A model generated the notes under the pieces. That model made no database searches. It was not told the origin of the DNA and saw only the letters and a list, made by a program, of their open reading frames with translations. From JADLGL01 sp963667605 (GTDB lineage: Bacteria; Pseudomonadota; Alphaproteobacteria; Rhizobiales; Kaistiaceae), in assembly GCA_963667605.2 (NCBI GenBank), contig CAXXUZ010000003.1, forward strand, positions 744,001 to 808,000: DNA of 64,000 bases. The letters are read 5' to 3'. This document shows, one piece after another, positions 51,864-61,023 of this stretch (position 1 is its first letter; each line of letters opens with the position of its first letter). A program made the position numbers and the translations under genes.

Positions 51864-53131
51864 ACCTTCGTCGATGCGGGCAAGTTAGCGCCATCCGCCT
51901 TTACCGAGGCGGGGCGGCGGAAAATCTTCATTAGCTGGGTTCCATAGAAACGGATCGTCGGGATCGGATCCGACCATGACCAAGTGACGTGAACATCGGC
52001 GGCAAAGGCAGCGCCAATCGCGGCAGCCGCCCAGCGGATCGCTTGGCCGAACGTCACATCGCCATTTCGGATGCTAAAGCCCAGCCCCGACAAATCGCCG
52101 TAGCTCCAGACAAAACGGACCGACCGAACCGAGCGCAGCAACGGCTGTGACGCCTTGTCCGATTCGGCAAGTTCGAGCGCCAGCTGCGTTAGTTGGAAGC
52201 CCGCGCGCTCGACAAACACATAGCTGGCGCCGAACCGCGGATTGATCTCGAGAAAGCAAGATTCCCCCGTCGCCGGGTCATGGAGAAATTGCGCGCAGCC
52301 GATACCGGTATAGCCCAGAGCTTCGGTCGCCTTCGCCAGCATGGCGCTATGGACGGCGACCGGCGGCACCATCCGGCCGTCAATGGTCTGCCCGCTTCCG
52401 TCCCAGCGGTCGGTACGCAAACTCCGTGAATGAAGCTCTCGAATGAGCTTTCCGTCACGCGCGCCGAAATAGATGTTGTAGCGATCGCCGTCGAACCGTG
52501 TCTGGACGAGCAGTCCGTTCAGTTCTGACGGCCATGCCGGGAATGCAGCGCCCAGATCATCGAGATCATAGAGCGACACCGCCTTCCGCTTACCGATCCG
52601 CTTGCCGGCTTCGACCGGCCGGATCACAACCGGGCAGTCGACCGCCTCGATTGCTTGGCGCAGCTCCGCCAGCGAAACGGCTGTCTCGAACGGCGGCGTT
52701 TCGATGCCGGCATCGACGCAAATGCGGAGCCAGGAGAACTTGTCGTGGCAAATGCGGAGCACACTTCCCTGCGGTGCAGCGATGCGGATCCCGGGCGGCA
52801 CGACATCACGCACCGCCTCGACTCGGTTCAGCATCAACTCGTTCATCGGCAGGATCACGCTGATGGTCTTGTCCGCACCAAGCCTCAGCTCAAGCGCGGC
52901 TCGAAACGCTTCGACCCCGAGCTCGGCTTCGGGCAGCCGCCACACCTCGTCGACGAAGCGAGAACTCTCGGCACCGATCGAGCCTGGCTCGGCGCCGAGT
53001 ACGACCCGATATCCCATCGCCGCCAGACTGCGAGCAACAGCGATCGCCGGACGGTAATTCCCCGCCACCAGCGCGGTATCGCCGCGAGACGGTGACCGGC
53101 TCCTGAAGATGCTGTGCTGAAGACGGCTCAT
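51860..53131 (-). CDS. ATP-grasp domain ligase
   Basis: The 423-residue protein begins with a Rossmann-like pre-ATP-grasp domain (ALVAGNYRPAIAVARSLAAM) and then an ATP-grasp fold: KFSWLRICVDAGIETPPFE, DCPVVIRPVEAGKRIG, and the metal-binding end CFLEINPRFGASYVFVERAG. It is of the CarB-like or carboxylate-amine ligase group. With the adjacent GNAT gene it may add amino-acid or peptide groups to a sugar or lipid; this is inference. GTGA coupling to the GNAT gene suggests joint expression. Confidence 0.85.
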   Translation of the reverse strand: MSRLQHSIFRSRSPSRGDTALVAGNYRPAIAVARSLAAMGYRVVLGAEPGSIGAESSRFVDEVWRLPEAELGVEAFRAALELRLGADKTISVILPMNELMLNRVEAVRDVVPPGIRIAAPQGSVLRICHDKFSWLRICVDAGIETPPFETAVSLAELRQAIEAVDCPVVIRPVEAGKRIGKRKAVSLYDLDDLGAAFPAWPSELNGLLVQTRFDGDRYNIYFGARDGKLIRELHSRSLRTDRWDGSGQTIDGRMVPPVAVHSAMLAKATEALGYTGIGCAQFLHDPATGESCFLEINPRFGASYVFVERAGFQLTQLALELAESDKASQPLLRSVRSVRFVWSYGDLSGLGFSIRNGDVTFGQAIRWAAAAIGAAFAADVHVTWSWSDPIPTIRFYGTQLMKIFRRPASVKADGANLPASTKV

Positions 53132-53138
53132 AGCGGCC

Positions 53139-54256
53139 TCAATCGGCTACTGATGCGGAGGACAGGACGCGGCCGGTTTCAACCGGCTCCCGGTCCTGCA
53201 CAGCATGGAAGATCTTTTCCGGGAGATAGACGTGGCCTTTGAACAAGAGGCGTGCGGTCCTCACTACCGAGGTAACGAACTCCTCCCCTTGGCCCTCGCA
53301 CTCCACCCGAAGGGTGCCGGCCGGATGCTCTACTTCCACCGCCAAACCCGGTGTCGTGAGAACCATTTGTGAAAGCGGCCGCGACTGAGCCGTCGATGCG
53401 GGTAGCGACGGCCGGGCAAAGCGCGCCTGTGACCGCGTGCGACCGATGGCAACGCCGCGGCATCAAATAGCGGGAATTGATGGTGCCGCTATGGCCCGGC
53501 GGCGATACCAGGGCTACCTTCGGCGCCACCGATCGCGAGACATCGCCGAGTCCAATCCGTTGTCCGGCGACGAGACGCATCTGTTCGATCCTGTCGAGCA
53601 GATCGCGATCGGCGTCGATCTCGGCGGGGCTCTCCTCACCAGTCAGGCCTAATCGGCTGGCTTCGACGATCATTACCGGAATGGAGTAGTCCACCAGCGA
53701 CACCGGAATACCATCAATCTCCTCAACCGTCCGGCCGGTCGGCAGCAGATATCCGGTCATCGCACCGCCAGCATCGACGAATGAGAGACGGACCGGCGCA
53801 GCGGGCGTGGCAAGGCCGGCGATGGTCTGGTCGCCGTCATAGCGCAGCAATCCGTCCGGCGTATCCAGCGTCGCCAGCGCAATCGTGTCGGTGTTGACGT
53901 TGCGGATGCGGACCACCGTGGTCGGCGAACGCGCTGCAACCAAACCGGTTTCCATGGCGAATGGACCGACACCAGCGAGGATGTTGCCGCAAGCAGCCCT
54001 GGTATCGACCACCGGCTGCTCGATCCCGATTTGAGCGAACAGATAATCGACATCGGCGCCCGGATCGGCCGACGATCGCAACCTTCGAAGTCAACGGATT
54101 GCCGCCGCCGATGCCGTCAATCTGCAACGGATGCGGCGAACCCAAAGCCGACAGCAGCACTTGGTCACGCGTCACTTTGTCTCCTGGAAGGTCCCCGGCA
54201 CGGAAAAACGCCCCGCGCGACGTACCGCCGCGAATCATCATGCAAGGAAGCGGCAT
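53139..54256 (-). pseudogene. PrpF/4-oxalomesaconate tautomerase-like isomerase, two frameshifts
   Basis: The start (from the ATG at 54256) reads MPLPCMMIRGGTSRGAFFRA, then LPGDKVTRDQVLLSALGSPH and QIDGIGGGNPLTSKVAIV, all typical of PrpF-fold isomerases. The frame shifts near 54070 to SADPGADVDYLFAQIGIEQP, with RAACGNILAGVGPFAMETGL, and runs to RCHRSHAVTGALC. A second shift near 53410 leads to MVLTTPGLAVEVEHPAGTLR and the stop at 53139. All three parts align in order with one family, so two single-base errors or mutations are the simplest reading. The true substrate is unknown. Confidence 0.75.
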
Positions 54257-54333
54257 GATCCCGCGGCTGGTCGAGAGCGAGCCGAAGGAACGCTCGCGGC
54301 TCGATGGCGGCATATGGTTCCGAGCCGACGACA

Positions 54334-55623
54334 TCACGAGGCCACCGAGCTGGGAACGCCGCGGCGCGGCGGGCCGATCATGGAGAAGACATCGGAAACG
54401 AAGCCAATGCGGCGGACCTGGACTGCCAGCAGCGCCGCCCAAACAATCTGGGTGCTGACCATCGCCACTGCCGCACCGTTGAGCCCCAGCGGGGGGATGA
54501 ATAGCGCGCTAGTCGATAGCAGGCAGAGGCCGGCCGCCAAGCTCGCCCAAGCCGCGGCCGCCTGGCCCCGAGCCAAGGTCAGGATCTGTATAGCCGGCCC
54601 GGCAGCCGCGATCAGAATCTGGCCGGCGAGGAGGGCCAGCAGAACATTGCGTCCTGTCACGAAATACTCGCCAAACAATGACAACACCAGATCGCTGGTC
54701 GCCAGGACGACGAGAAAGGCGAAGACGCCGACGCCGACGCCGATCATATTGGCTTGGTTGATCGTTCGTGACAGTCGGCGGCGGTCGCCGGCCATAATCG
54801 CCTCGGCCAGGTCCGGCTGCAACATCCTGTGGGCTGCGGTCTGGATGAAACCGACGACCAGCGCAACCTTCACGCAAACGCCGAAGACGGCCAATTCCTC
54901 GGTACCGAGAAACAGTCCGGGCGCGAGGATCGCGACATCGGCAAAGACGGCAGTGACCAGAATCACGCCAGTCAGCGGCAGCGCCGTCCCCAGCCACATC
55001 GACTTCAGTCGCTCTGCGCCGCGCGGGCGTTGCGCGCCGGGGGGGATGATTTTTCGCAGCACGCCAAACTGAAAGACGGCCTGAGCAGTCACCAATAAAA
55101 CGAAGATCGCCAGTGTCAGCGTTAGGCTGACCTGTGCTGTCAGTACGCCGATGGTGACGACCGCAGCGAGAAAGAGAACCGGCCTGGCAACAAGATCGGG
55201 CAGATAAGCGAGCCGAAAGCGACGGTATGCCGTTGCGGCCGAACCCGAGAGGCGAGACAGGGCGAAGCCCGGCGCGGCGAGGCTTCCAATCAGCAAAGCG
55301 ATTCGCTCGCCGCTGGGCAAGTCCGGCCGGAGCGAAATGATCGTCGCCGCGACAGCTGTTACCACCAGCGACGTCGTCAGCACCGTCCGCCGCGTCGTCG
55401 CCATGAACAAACCAGAATAGTCTGCCCGCTCTCGGCGACGATATCGAACCAGGAATCGCGTGGTGATGAGCGGGAGACCTCGCGTAGCGAGAATCGCTAA
55501 GAAGGCCGCCAGGCTGGTCGCGAGGAAGAAACTGCCGAGCGCGGCCGCCGAGAGCATCTGCGCCAGATAGATCTGCGTGATCAGACCGATCGCGGCTGCG
55601 CCCAGTCGTCCCACCGTCACCAT
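54334..55623 (-). CDS. Polysaccharide flippase (Wzx/MATE-like)
   Basis: The 429-residue protein has about 12 hydrophobic helices with the N-terminal pattern VGRLGAAAIGLITQIYLAQM and LGSFFLATSLAAFLAILATR of oligosaccharide flippases. The loop LVRYRRRERADYSG and the middle helix pattern FGVCVKVALVVGFIQTAAHR are also typical. It probably moves lipid-linked sugars or a related envelope precursor across the inner membrane. It may be slightly short at the N-terminus. It is divergent from the FemAB-like gene across an AT-rich gap. Confidence 0.83.
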   Translation of the reverse strand: MVTVGRLGAAAIGLITQIYLAQMLSAAALGSFFLATSLAAFLAILATRGLPLITTRFLVRYRRRERADYSGLFMATTRRTVLTTSLVVTAVAATIISLRPDLPSGERIALLIGSLAAPGFALSRLSGSAATAYRRFRLAYLPDLVARPVLFLAAVVTIGVLTAQVSLTLTLAIFVLLVTAQAVFQFGVLRKIIPPGAQRPRGAERLKSMWLGTALPLTGVILVTAVFADVAILAPGLFLGTEELAVFGVCVKVALVVGFIQTAAHRMLQPDLAEAIMAGDRRRLSRTINQANMIGVGVGVFAFLVVLATSDLVLSLFGEYFVTGRNVLLALLAGQILIAAAGPAIQILTLARGQAAAAWASLAAGLCLLSTSALFIPPLGLNGAAVAMVSTQIVWAALLAVQVRRIGFVSDVFSMIGPPRRGVPSSVAS

Positions 55624-55930
55624 CGACAGACCCGATAGGATCGGTCTCGAGGCCTCCTCCGCCGCAGTTCAGTCAAAAGATCTAATATCGAAATATCTTA
55701 GCTTAAAATGTAGAGTGTATAACATCGTACAGGTCAACCATTTACAATGTACCTTTCCGACCAGACCGAGTAACTATAATGAATAGTTAACCTTAACTGG
55801 CGATCTAGCTAAACTTCGATATATCTTTTTGCCATCTTCTAGCTGCGGTTCGCATTAAGGCGTGGCTGGGCGCATTATTTCGCGTCCGATCAGCCGCCGC
55901 CCTCATGCAATCCGAACCGGAACGGCTCTA
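55624..55930. other. AT-rich divergent promoter region
   Basis: These 307 bp separate the flippase gene and the FemAB-like gene. Positions about 55675-55855 are strikingly AT-rich against the GC-rich surroundings (for example TCTAATATCGAAATATCTTA and ACTATAATGAATAGTTAACC). The stretch probably holds both promoters and perhaps a silencer site. No gene is seen. Confidence 0.6.
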
Positions 55931-57088
55931 ATGGCGATGCTCGATCTTGCCAGGATCACCGCCGGCAACAAGCCGGAACGCGGGTCAGGCAGGGCGTCAC
56001 CGGGGACCGATTTCCGAACGCTGGCCGGAACAATCCCCGATGACGAATGGGACCGCCGACTGGCTCGATTCGCCGATGCCAGCCTGGATCAGAGCGCAAT
56101 CTATTCGCAATCGCGCTGGGGCAGCAATCGCGACAGCCATTTCACACTCATAGACCACGACCGGCCGGCCGCAATGGCGCGGCTTGTCACCTTCGCCGCA
56201 CCAATCATCAAACGCGGCCTCGCTTTCGTGAAGTTCGGGCTGGTCTGGCGCTCCCTCGACGCGACCCCAGACATCGCGATCTATCGCCGGATGATCGCCG
56301 CTCTTTGCGCTGAATATTGCGAGCGCCGCGGCCTATTGCTCACCATTCAGCCGCGCCCCAGCCCGGTGACCCAGGAGGATGAGGAATCAGCGCTCCACGA
56401 CCAAGACTTCGTGCAACGGCGACCAATGAAATCACCGGAGAGATTCTTCGTCGATCTCCGGATAAGCGCCGAAGAGCAGCGCAAAAGTCTTAGTCAGAAA
56501 TAGCGGTACAATTTGAAGAAGGCGGAGAATGTTGGCGTCACCGTCGAACTGGCGGACGAGCGCGGCTTCGAGCTCTTTGCCGCAATGCATCAAGAGATGG
56601 TCGCTCGCAAGCACGCCGCCGACAGTGACCCAGTGGAGTTGCTTCCATCGCTGCACCGGCATCTGCTGCCAGCGCTGCGGCCGGTCACGGTAATCGCCCG
56701 CCATGAAGGCGAACCCGTTGCTGGCGCGATTATCGCGATCTTCGGCGACACAGCCTATTACCTATACGGCGCCAGCCGTGATCGGGCGCTAAAACTGGAC
56801 GCAGGCTACGCCTTGCATTGGTGGATCGTCGGCTGGCTGTCGACCTCGAGCGCCATTTGGTACGATCTGGGCGGCGCGCCGGTCGGCTCGATGCTACGGC
56901 AGTTCAAGAGCGGACTGACCGGCAAGCAAGGTCGGATCATCTCGCAAATCGGCGAGCGTGATTATTGGGTTCGAGCTGATCAACGGATCGCGGCCGACGC
57001 TTTGTTCCGCCTCCGCGACGCCGGACAAACTCCGCGGCGTCAACTGGCCCGTTTGAAAGGCGAGCGTTCCCAAAGCCGAGCCGGCTGA
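55931..57088 (+). pseudogene. FemAB-like GNAT-fold protein with an in-frame TAG
   Basis: The first part has SAIYSQSRWGSNRDSHFTLI, then RGLAFVKFGLVWRSL and ERFFVDLRISAEEQRKSLSQ, as in FemAB/lipid II-type peptidyl or acyl transferases used on cell-wall or polysaccharide precursors. A TAG at 56501-56503 interrupts SQK-stop-RYNLKKAENVG; relatives have the pattern KWRYNL here, so a TGG to TAG change is likely. The same frame continues to 57088 with LYGASRDRALKLDAGYALHW and GSMLRQFKSGLTGKQG. An ATG at 55931 is preferred over the GTG at 55862. Confidence 0.75.
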
Positions 57089-57253
57089 TCGACGATCACA
57101 CCGCGGGCCGCAGTCGAATCGGCCAGTTTATCCTCAAATTGATCCGGTCGCAATTGATCTGAAAAGTCGGTAGTGCGTCAGTTTGAATCTGCCCCCTCGC
57201 CAGGCGTCTTATCTCCATGTATGCTTAGCGGGAAGCATGGGGAGGTCTCAGCG

Positions 57254-57457
57254 ATGAAAGTTTCAATCAAATCCTTTGATGTCGAGATGGATGTGAAGTC
57301 CAAGGGAATAGAGTTTGAGGTACTGGACCCCAAGGGGAAGCTATTAGGTGACTGTTATTTGACGATGACGGGTCTTGTTTGGTGTAGGGGCAAGAAAGCC
57401 AAAGAGAACGGGAAAAAGATATCATGGCAAGACTTCATCGCAACGATGCAGAAATAA
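57254..57457 (+). CDS. Passenger protein of 67 residues, unknown function
   Basis: From the ATG at 57254 the product reads MKVSIKSFDVEMDVKSKGIE, then FEVLDPKGKLLGDCYLTMTG and a basic end KENGKKISWQDFIATMQK. It appears to be a small beta-rich protein. It ends one base before the next start and is certainly within the IS1-like element. No family is recognised. Confidence 0.55.
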   Translation: MKVSIKSFDVEMDVKSKGIEFEVLDPKGKLLGDCYLTMTGLVWCRGKKAKENGKKISWQDFIATMQK

Positions 57458-57458
57458 C

Positions 57459-57689
57459 GTGCCTAAGGGACCACAAGGCCAGAAACGCCCCGCCGACGTG
57501 ACCGGCAATGCCGTGCGCGTCATGGAGGTTGCCACAGGCCAGCGCGAGGAAGAATTCGAGGACGACGGCAAGGACCCCGCCGCCAAGGCGCTGGGCGCCA
57601 AGGGCGGCAAGGCTCGTGCCAAAAAGCTCACCCCTGAGCGGCGCTCCGAGATCGCGCGGAAGGCTGCGGCGAAGCGCTGGGTTCGTTAA
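57459..57689 (+). CDS. Small basic passenger protein, RNA/DNA-binding style
   Basis: From a GTG at 57459 the 76-residue product has an acidic middle (TGQREEEFEDDGKDP) and ends KALGAKGGKARAKKLTPERR followed by SEIARKAAAKRWVR. The GGKARAxxLxPxxRxEIARKAAxxRW block also occurs at the N-terminus of the antisense P63C-domain protein in the same element. Its 3' end overlaps that gene by 62 bp. Confidence 0.6.
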   Translation: MPKGPQGQKRPADVTGNAVRVMEVATGQREEEFEDDGKDPAAKALGAKGGKARAKKLTPERRSEIARKAAAKRWVR

Positions 57690-58671
57690 GAAGGACTAGT
57701 TCGAGTTCCTGTTGCCCGCCGAACCGTTGGGCAATCTTGTTCTCGTATTCGTGTTTCGCCCCTGACGATTCCGCCATCTCCAGCACTCGTCCGAGGTGAA
57801 TTCTTAGCGCGCGCGCTCCTATCTCATTGAGAAACTGGAACAATTTTTTCTGGCGGTCTCCATCCTTACCCTTGAGCGCCTTTAGCAGGATAAGGATGTT
57901 CCCCTTGCTTCTCGCCAAAGGGTGATAGATGTGCCGAACCGTCAGGTGCTTAAAGTACCATGGCTTCCCTCTGATCAACACGGGGATCCCGTATAGTCGG
58001 TACCACTCTGCGTAAAGTTCATTTGGGAATTCTGGCTCGTATTTCTTTGCTTCATCCTGAACATAAAGTTTGAACGCAGCGATTACTTCTTCGACGGTCG
58101 GATTATAGCCAGCCAGCGCATACACTAATTGCTTGATGCCTGACTTAGCCGACGCGCCGATGATGATGTGTGCTTGATCCGCTATCTTGGCAGTTCGTTG
58201 CGGGAGATGCCCGCTAGCTTCGATCTCGATAATGGCATTGCAGAGATCAATCAGCATCGCCGAATCAAAGCCGTGAATGGTAGTTCCCCGATTCTCGGCG
58301 CCGGGTTTACCCCATTGAAATTTCAGAGGATTCTCTATTTTTTGCCTTAGTTCGGCGCCGATGGCTTCGCGCATCACTTTACTGTCCACGAAACGTGGCA
58401 AGGCGTTGCCCCGCGATGAGAGACCAAGAGCACGGGCCATACCTGTCTGACTGATGACGGCCGTCTTTTCAGCGTCGTCAAGAACGTAGCACTCAACGTC
58501 AATGCCAAACATTTCCTGGAAGTTACCCCGATGCGAAGCACGCGCTCCCCACCGAGCCAGCGCTGCTTTACGCGCGATCTCACCGCGCTTTGAGGGCGGG
58601 AGCACTTCGGATCGGGCTTTGCCGCCAGCTTGACCCCTGACATTTTTCTCGGTCACGAAAGCATCCTCCAT
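57628..58671 (-). CDS. P63C-domain protein (transposon passenger)
   Basis: The 347-residue protein begins with GGKARSEVLPPSKRGEIARK and AALARW, then a central part (TAVISQTGMARALGLSSRGN, FQWGKPGAENRGTTIHGFDS, LIDLCNAIIEIEASGHL) and the end PWYFKHLTVRHIYHPLARSK, LFQFLNEIGARALRIHLGRV. This is the pattern of P63C-domain proteins found in phages and mobile elements; function unknown. It is read toward the small basic protein and away from the transposase. Confidence 0.75.
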   Translation of the reverse strand: MEDAFVTEKNVRGQAGGKARSEVLPPSKRGEIARKAALARWGARASHRGNFQEMFGIDVECYVLDDAEKTAVISQTGMARALGLSSRGNALPRFVDSKVMREAIGAELRQKIENPLKFQWGKPGAENRGTTIHGFDSAMLIDLCNAIIEIEASGHLPQRTAKIADQAHIIIGASAKSGIKQLVYALAGYNPTVEEVIAAFKLYVQDEAKKYEPEFPNELYAEWYRLYGIPVLIRGKPWYFKHLTVRHIYHPLARSKGNILILLKALKGKDGDRQKKLFQFLNEIGARALRIHLGRVLEMAESSGAKHEYENKIAQRFGGQQELELVLLNEPSASPQPSARSRSAAQG

Positions 58672-58786
58672 TCAAAATATGCTTGCATCTTAGGCGCTCC
58701 CTCGGCATCATGCAAGCATAAACGATGGACCAAGGTGCTTGCGAATGTTGCTTGACACTAAGCATCGTAGTTCATATATTAATGGC

Positions 58787-59674
58787 ATGAACAAGCTGCC
58801 CCTGAAAACTCGCTCCCTGATTCTTAATATGCTTTGCGAAGGCCAGTCCATGCGGGCAACTGCGCGGCTGGCTGACGTGAGCTTCAACACCGTCGCCAAG
58901 CTGCTGATCGACGCGGGCATGGTCTGCGCTGAGCTGCATGACGAATTAGTGCAAGGCGTTACCGCCAGCCGCATACAGTGCGATGAAGTCTGGTCGTTCA
59001 CCTACGCCAAGCAGAAGAACGTCGCTAAGGCGAAGGCCGCGCCCGATGAGGCCGGCGACACTTGGACGTGGACCGCCCTGGACAGCGACTCCAAGCTGAT
59101 TGTCTCATGGCTAGTGGGCGGCCGCGACGGCGAGTATGCAATCGCCTTCATGGACGATCTGCGTAGCCGTCTGGCGAACCGCGTCCAGCTCACCACGGAT
59201 GGCCACAAGGCATATCTGGAAGCCGTTGAGGGTGCGTTCGGGGGCGATGTGGACTATGCGCAGCTAATTAAGCTGTACGGCGAGCCTACGGGCCAGAAGG
59301 GGCACGAGCGCAAGTACAGCCCCTCGGAATGCACCGGGACACGCAAGCGCCGCGTCGAGGGCAATCCCGATCCGAACGCGGTCAGCACATCCTATGTCGA
59401 GCGCCAGAACCTCACCATGCGGATGCAGATGCGCCGCTTCACGCGGCTGACCAATGCGTTCTCAAAGAAGTTCGAGAACCACATGCACATGGTCACGCTC
59501 TATACCGTCTGGTACAACTTCATCCGCATCCACAAGACGCTGCGTGTCACCCCGGCCATGGCAGCCGGATTGAGCGACACGCTTTGGGATATGGAAGACT
59601 TGGTGCGGATCATGGATGAGCGCGCCCCGAAGCCGGGTCGGCCCAAGACCTACAAGAAACACATTTCAAACTGA
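58787..59674 (+). CDS. IS1-family-like transposase
   Basis: The 295-residue product from the ATG at 58787 has an N-terminal HTH (EGQSMRATARLADVSFNTVA) and a DDE core with QCDEVWSF (Asp about 66), TTDGHKAYLEAVEGAFG (Asp about 138) and SYVERQNLTMRMQMRRFTRL (Glu about 205). The MRRFTRLTNAFSKKFENH block is typical of the alphaproteobacterial IS1-like group. It ends 10 bp before the right end of the element and appears intact. Confidence 0.9.
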   Translation: MNKLPLKTRSLILNMLCEGQSMRATARLADVSFNTVAKLLIDAGMVCAELHDELVQGVTASRIQCDEVWSFTYAKQKNVAKAKAAPDEAGDTWTWTALDSDSKLIVSWLVGGRDGEYAIAFMDDLRSRLANRVQLTTDGHKAYLEAVEGAFGGDVDYAQLIKLYGEPTGQKGHERKYSPSECTGTRKRRVEGNPDPNAVSTSYVERQNLTMRMQMRRFTRLTNAFSKKFENHMHMVTLYTVWYNFIRIHKTLRVTPAMAAGLSDTLWDMEDLVRIMDERAPKPGRPKTYKKHISN

Positions 59675-59833
59675 TGCACCACCGAAAAGTCTCCGTCAAA
59701 TGCCGTCCATTCCAGCGAGGTCAGCCAGACATCGGGCTTGATTGCCGTTGTGTGTGTCGATCAATTGGTGGCCAAGCACCGGCGCGATCCGACCGGAAGA
59801 CCCGATGCGGAGCGTTCAAGAGGAGGACAAAAG

Positions 59834-60217
59834 ATGCTGAATTCGGCGCCCGTCGCCGCGACGATCGCGGTTCGTGATCTGGACAAAGCCACGAAGTTCT
59901 ACGTCGAAATAGTGGGGCTCAAGATTAAGCGGGACTTGGCGCCCGGCGCATTCATTTGCGAAGCGGGCGCTGGCAGCATGATCCTCGTCTATTCGCGGCC
60001 AAACCATGTGCCGAGCGCCGCGACCGTGGCTAGTTTCGAGGTCACTAGCGCCGAGGACACGGTGCGCGATCTTGAGGCCCGCGGCTTAAGGTTCGAGGAC
60101 TACGACCTTCCCGAGGTCAAGACCGATGCCAACCACATCGCAACGCTGCCCGGCGGGAGCAAAGGTGCCTGGTTCACCGATCCCGACGGCAACATTATCG
60201 CTGTTGCCCAGATGTAG
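59834..60217 (+). CDS. Glyoxalase/VOC-fold protein
   Basis: The 127-residue protein follows AGGAGG at good spacing. It has the betaalphabetabetabeta module twice: PVAATIAVRDLDKATKFYVE and IVGLKIKRDLAPGAFICEAG, then SFEVTSAEDTVRDLEARGLR and GSKGAWFTDPDGNIIAVAQM. A metal site is not obvious, as the first-module His is missing, so it may be a binding or resistance protein rather than an enzyme. It lies between the two transposons, convergent with the split monooxygenase. Confidence 0.83.
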   Translation: MLNSAPVAATIAVRDLDKATKFYVEIVGLKIKRDLAPGAFICEAGAGSMILVYSRPNHVPSAATVASFEVTSAEDTVRDLEARGLRFEDYDLPEVKTDANHIATLPGGSKGAWFTDPDGNIIAVAQM

Positions 60218-60537
60218 AAGCGCCGCGACTCAAACGCTCAGTCGGCGCGAAATCTGAATACCTATCGGTCCGCAATCGCGCGCGCCACGATCCCAGCATC
60301 CTCGCCAACCCCGCTGAGCAAGGACGATTTTCGCTTGCGGAGAAAATGCACGCCGAGGAAATAAAGGCCGTCAACCTCGCTGCTGGCGCCATCATTCTGG
60401 ATCGGAAAGCCGTCGGCATCGAACGCCCCGGGCCAGGGCATCCAAGAGGCGAAGTCGGGCCGAAAACCACCAGCAAAAAGAGGGGCTTATAAATGCTACC
60501 TGACGCCTGACCCCGGCGAGGGCACGGTGGCGGGAAA

Positions 60538-61023
60538 GTGGTGGAATGGACTGAAAAGATATTGGCTTGGGCCGCAGGACGCGCCGTCGAATTGGCGGCA
60601 GGCTGGACTGCTACGTTCACGGTGGTCGTTTTGCTAGGCACGATTCTCTTTGGCCGCAACTACAAAAAGCGGTTCGCGGCGCTTGAGGCGCGGTTCTCTA
60701 TGCCCGCTATCACACAGACCTTCAATTTTAACGCCGTGGCTGATGCCAGAGATAATGAGCGTCAACTTCGGAACGCGGTAGAGGCGAAGACGAGCCAGAA
60801 CTTGAAGGAGACGATCAAGTGTCTTCCTGAGCATCCGCTTGGCGATGGACACACGTATGCCCGGCTGCCGGATGGCACGAATATCGTGACGATGGCCGAC
60901 GGTTCAATTCAACTTGCGCTTCCGGTTCGCATTGCGGCCAATATTGTCAGCGGCGGTGGCAGTATGTCGGTGGGGGTAATAAAGGTCACACCGCCTGAAC
61001 ATGAAAAACCAGATGACGGCTAA
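60538..61023 (+). CDS. Membrane-anchored passenger protein of unknown function
   Basis: The 161-residue product (GTG start at 60538) has one membrane segment (AAGWTATFTVVVLLGTILFG), a helical linker, and a C-terminal domain with YARLPDGTNIVTMADGSIQL and IVSGGGSMSVGVIKV. The family is not recognised. Its end overlaps the methylase start by 23 bp or less, so the two are probably co-expressed. Confidence 0.6.
   Translation: MVEWTEKILAWAAGRAVELAAGWTATFTVVVLLGTILFGRNYKKRFAALEARFSMPAITQTFNFNAVADARDNERQLRNAVEAKTSQNLKETIKCLPEHPLGDGHTYARLPDGTNIVTMADGSIQLALPVRIAANIVSGGGSMSVGVIKVTPPEHEKPDDG

Larger units (their letters stand above)
57169..59683 (+). mobile_element. IS1-like transposon with passenger genes (2515 bp)
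   Basis: The ends are GGTAGTGCGTCAGTTTGAA at 57169-57187 and, inverted, GGTGGTGCATCAGTTTGAA at 59665-59683 (17 of 19 identical). An exact 8-bp duplication, GAAAAGTC, flanks the element (57161-57168 and 59684-59691). IS1-family elements also start GGTG/GGTA and duplicate 8-9 bp. The element is much longer than an ordinary IS1 because it carries three other genes besides the transposase. The perfect duplication suggests recent insertion. It lies in a gap between the FemAB-like and VOC genes. Confidence 0.93.
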
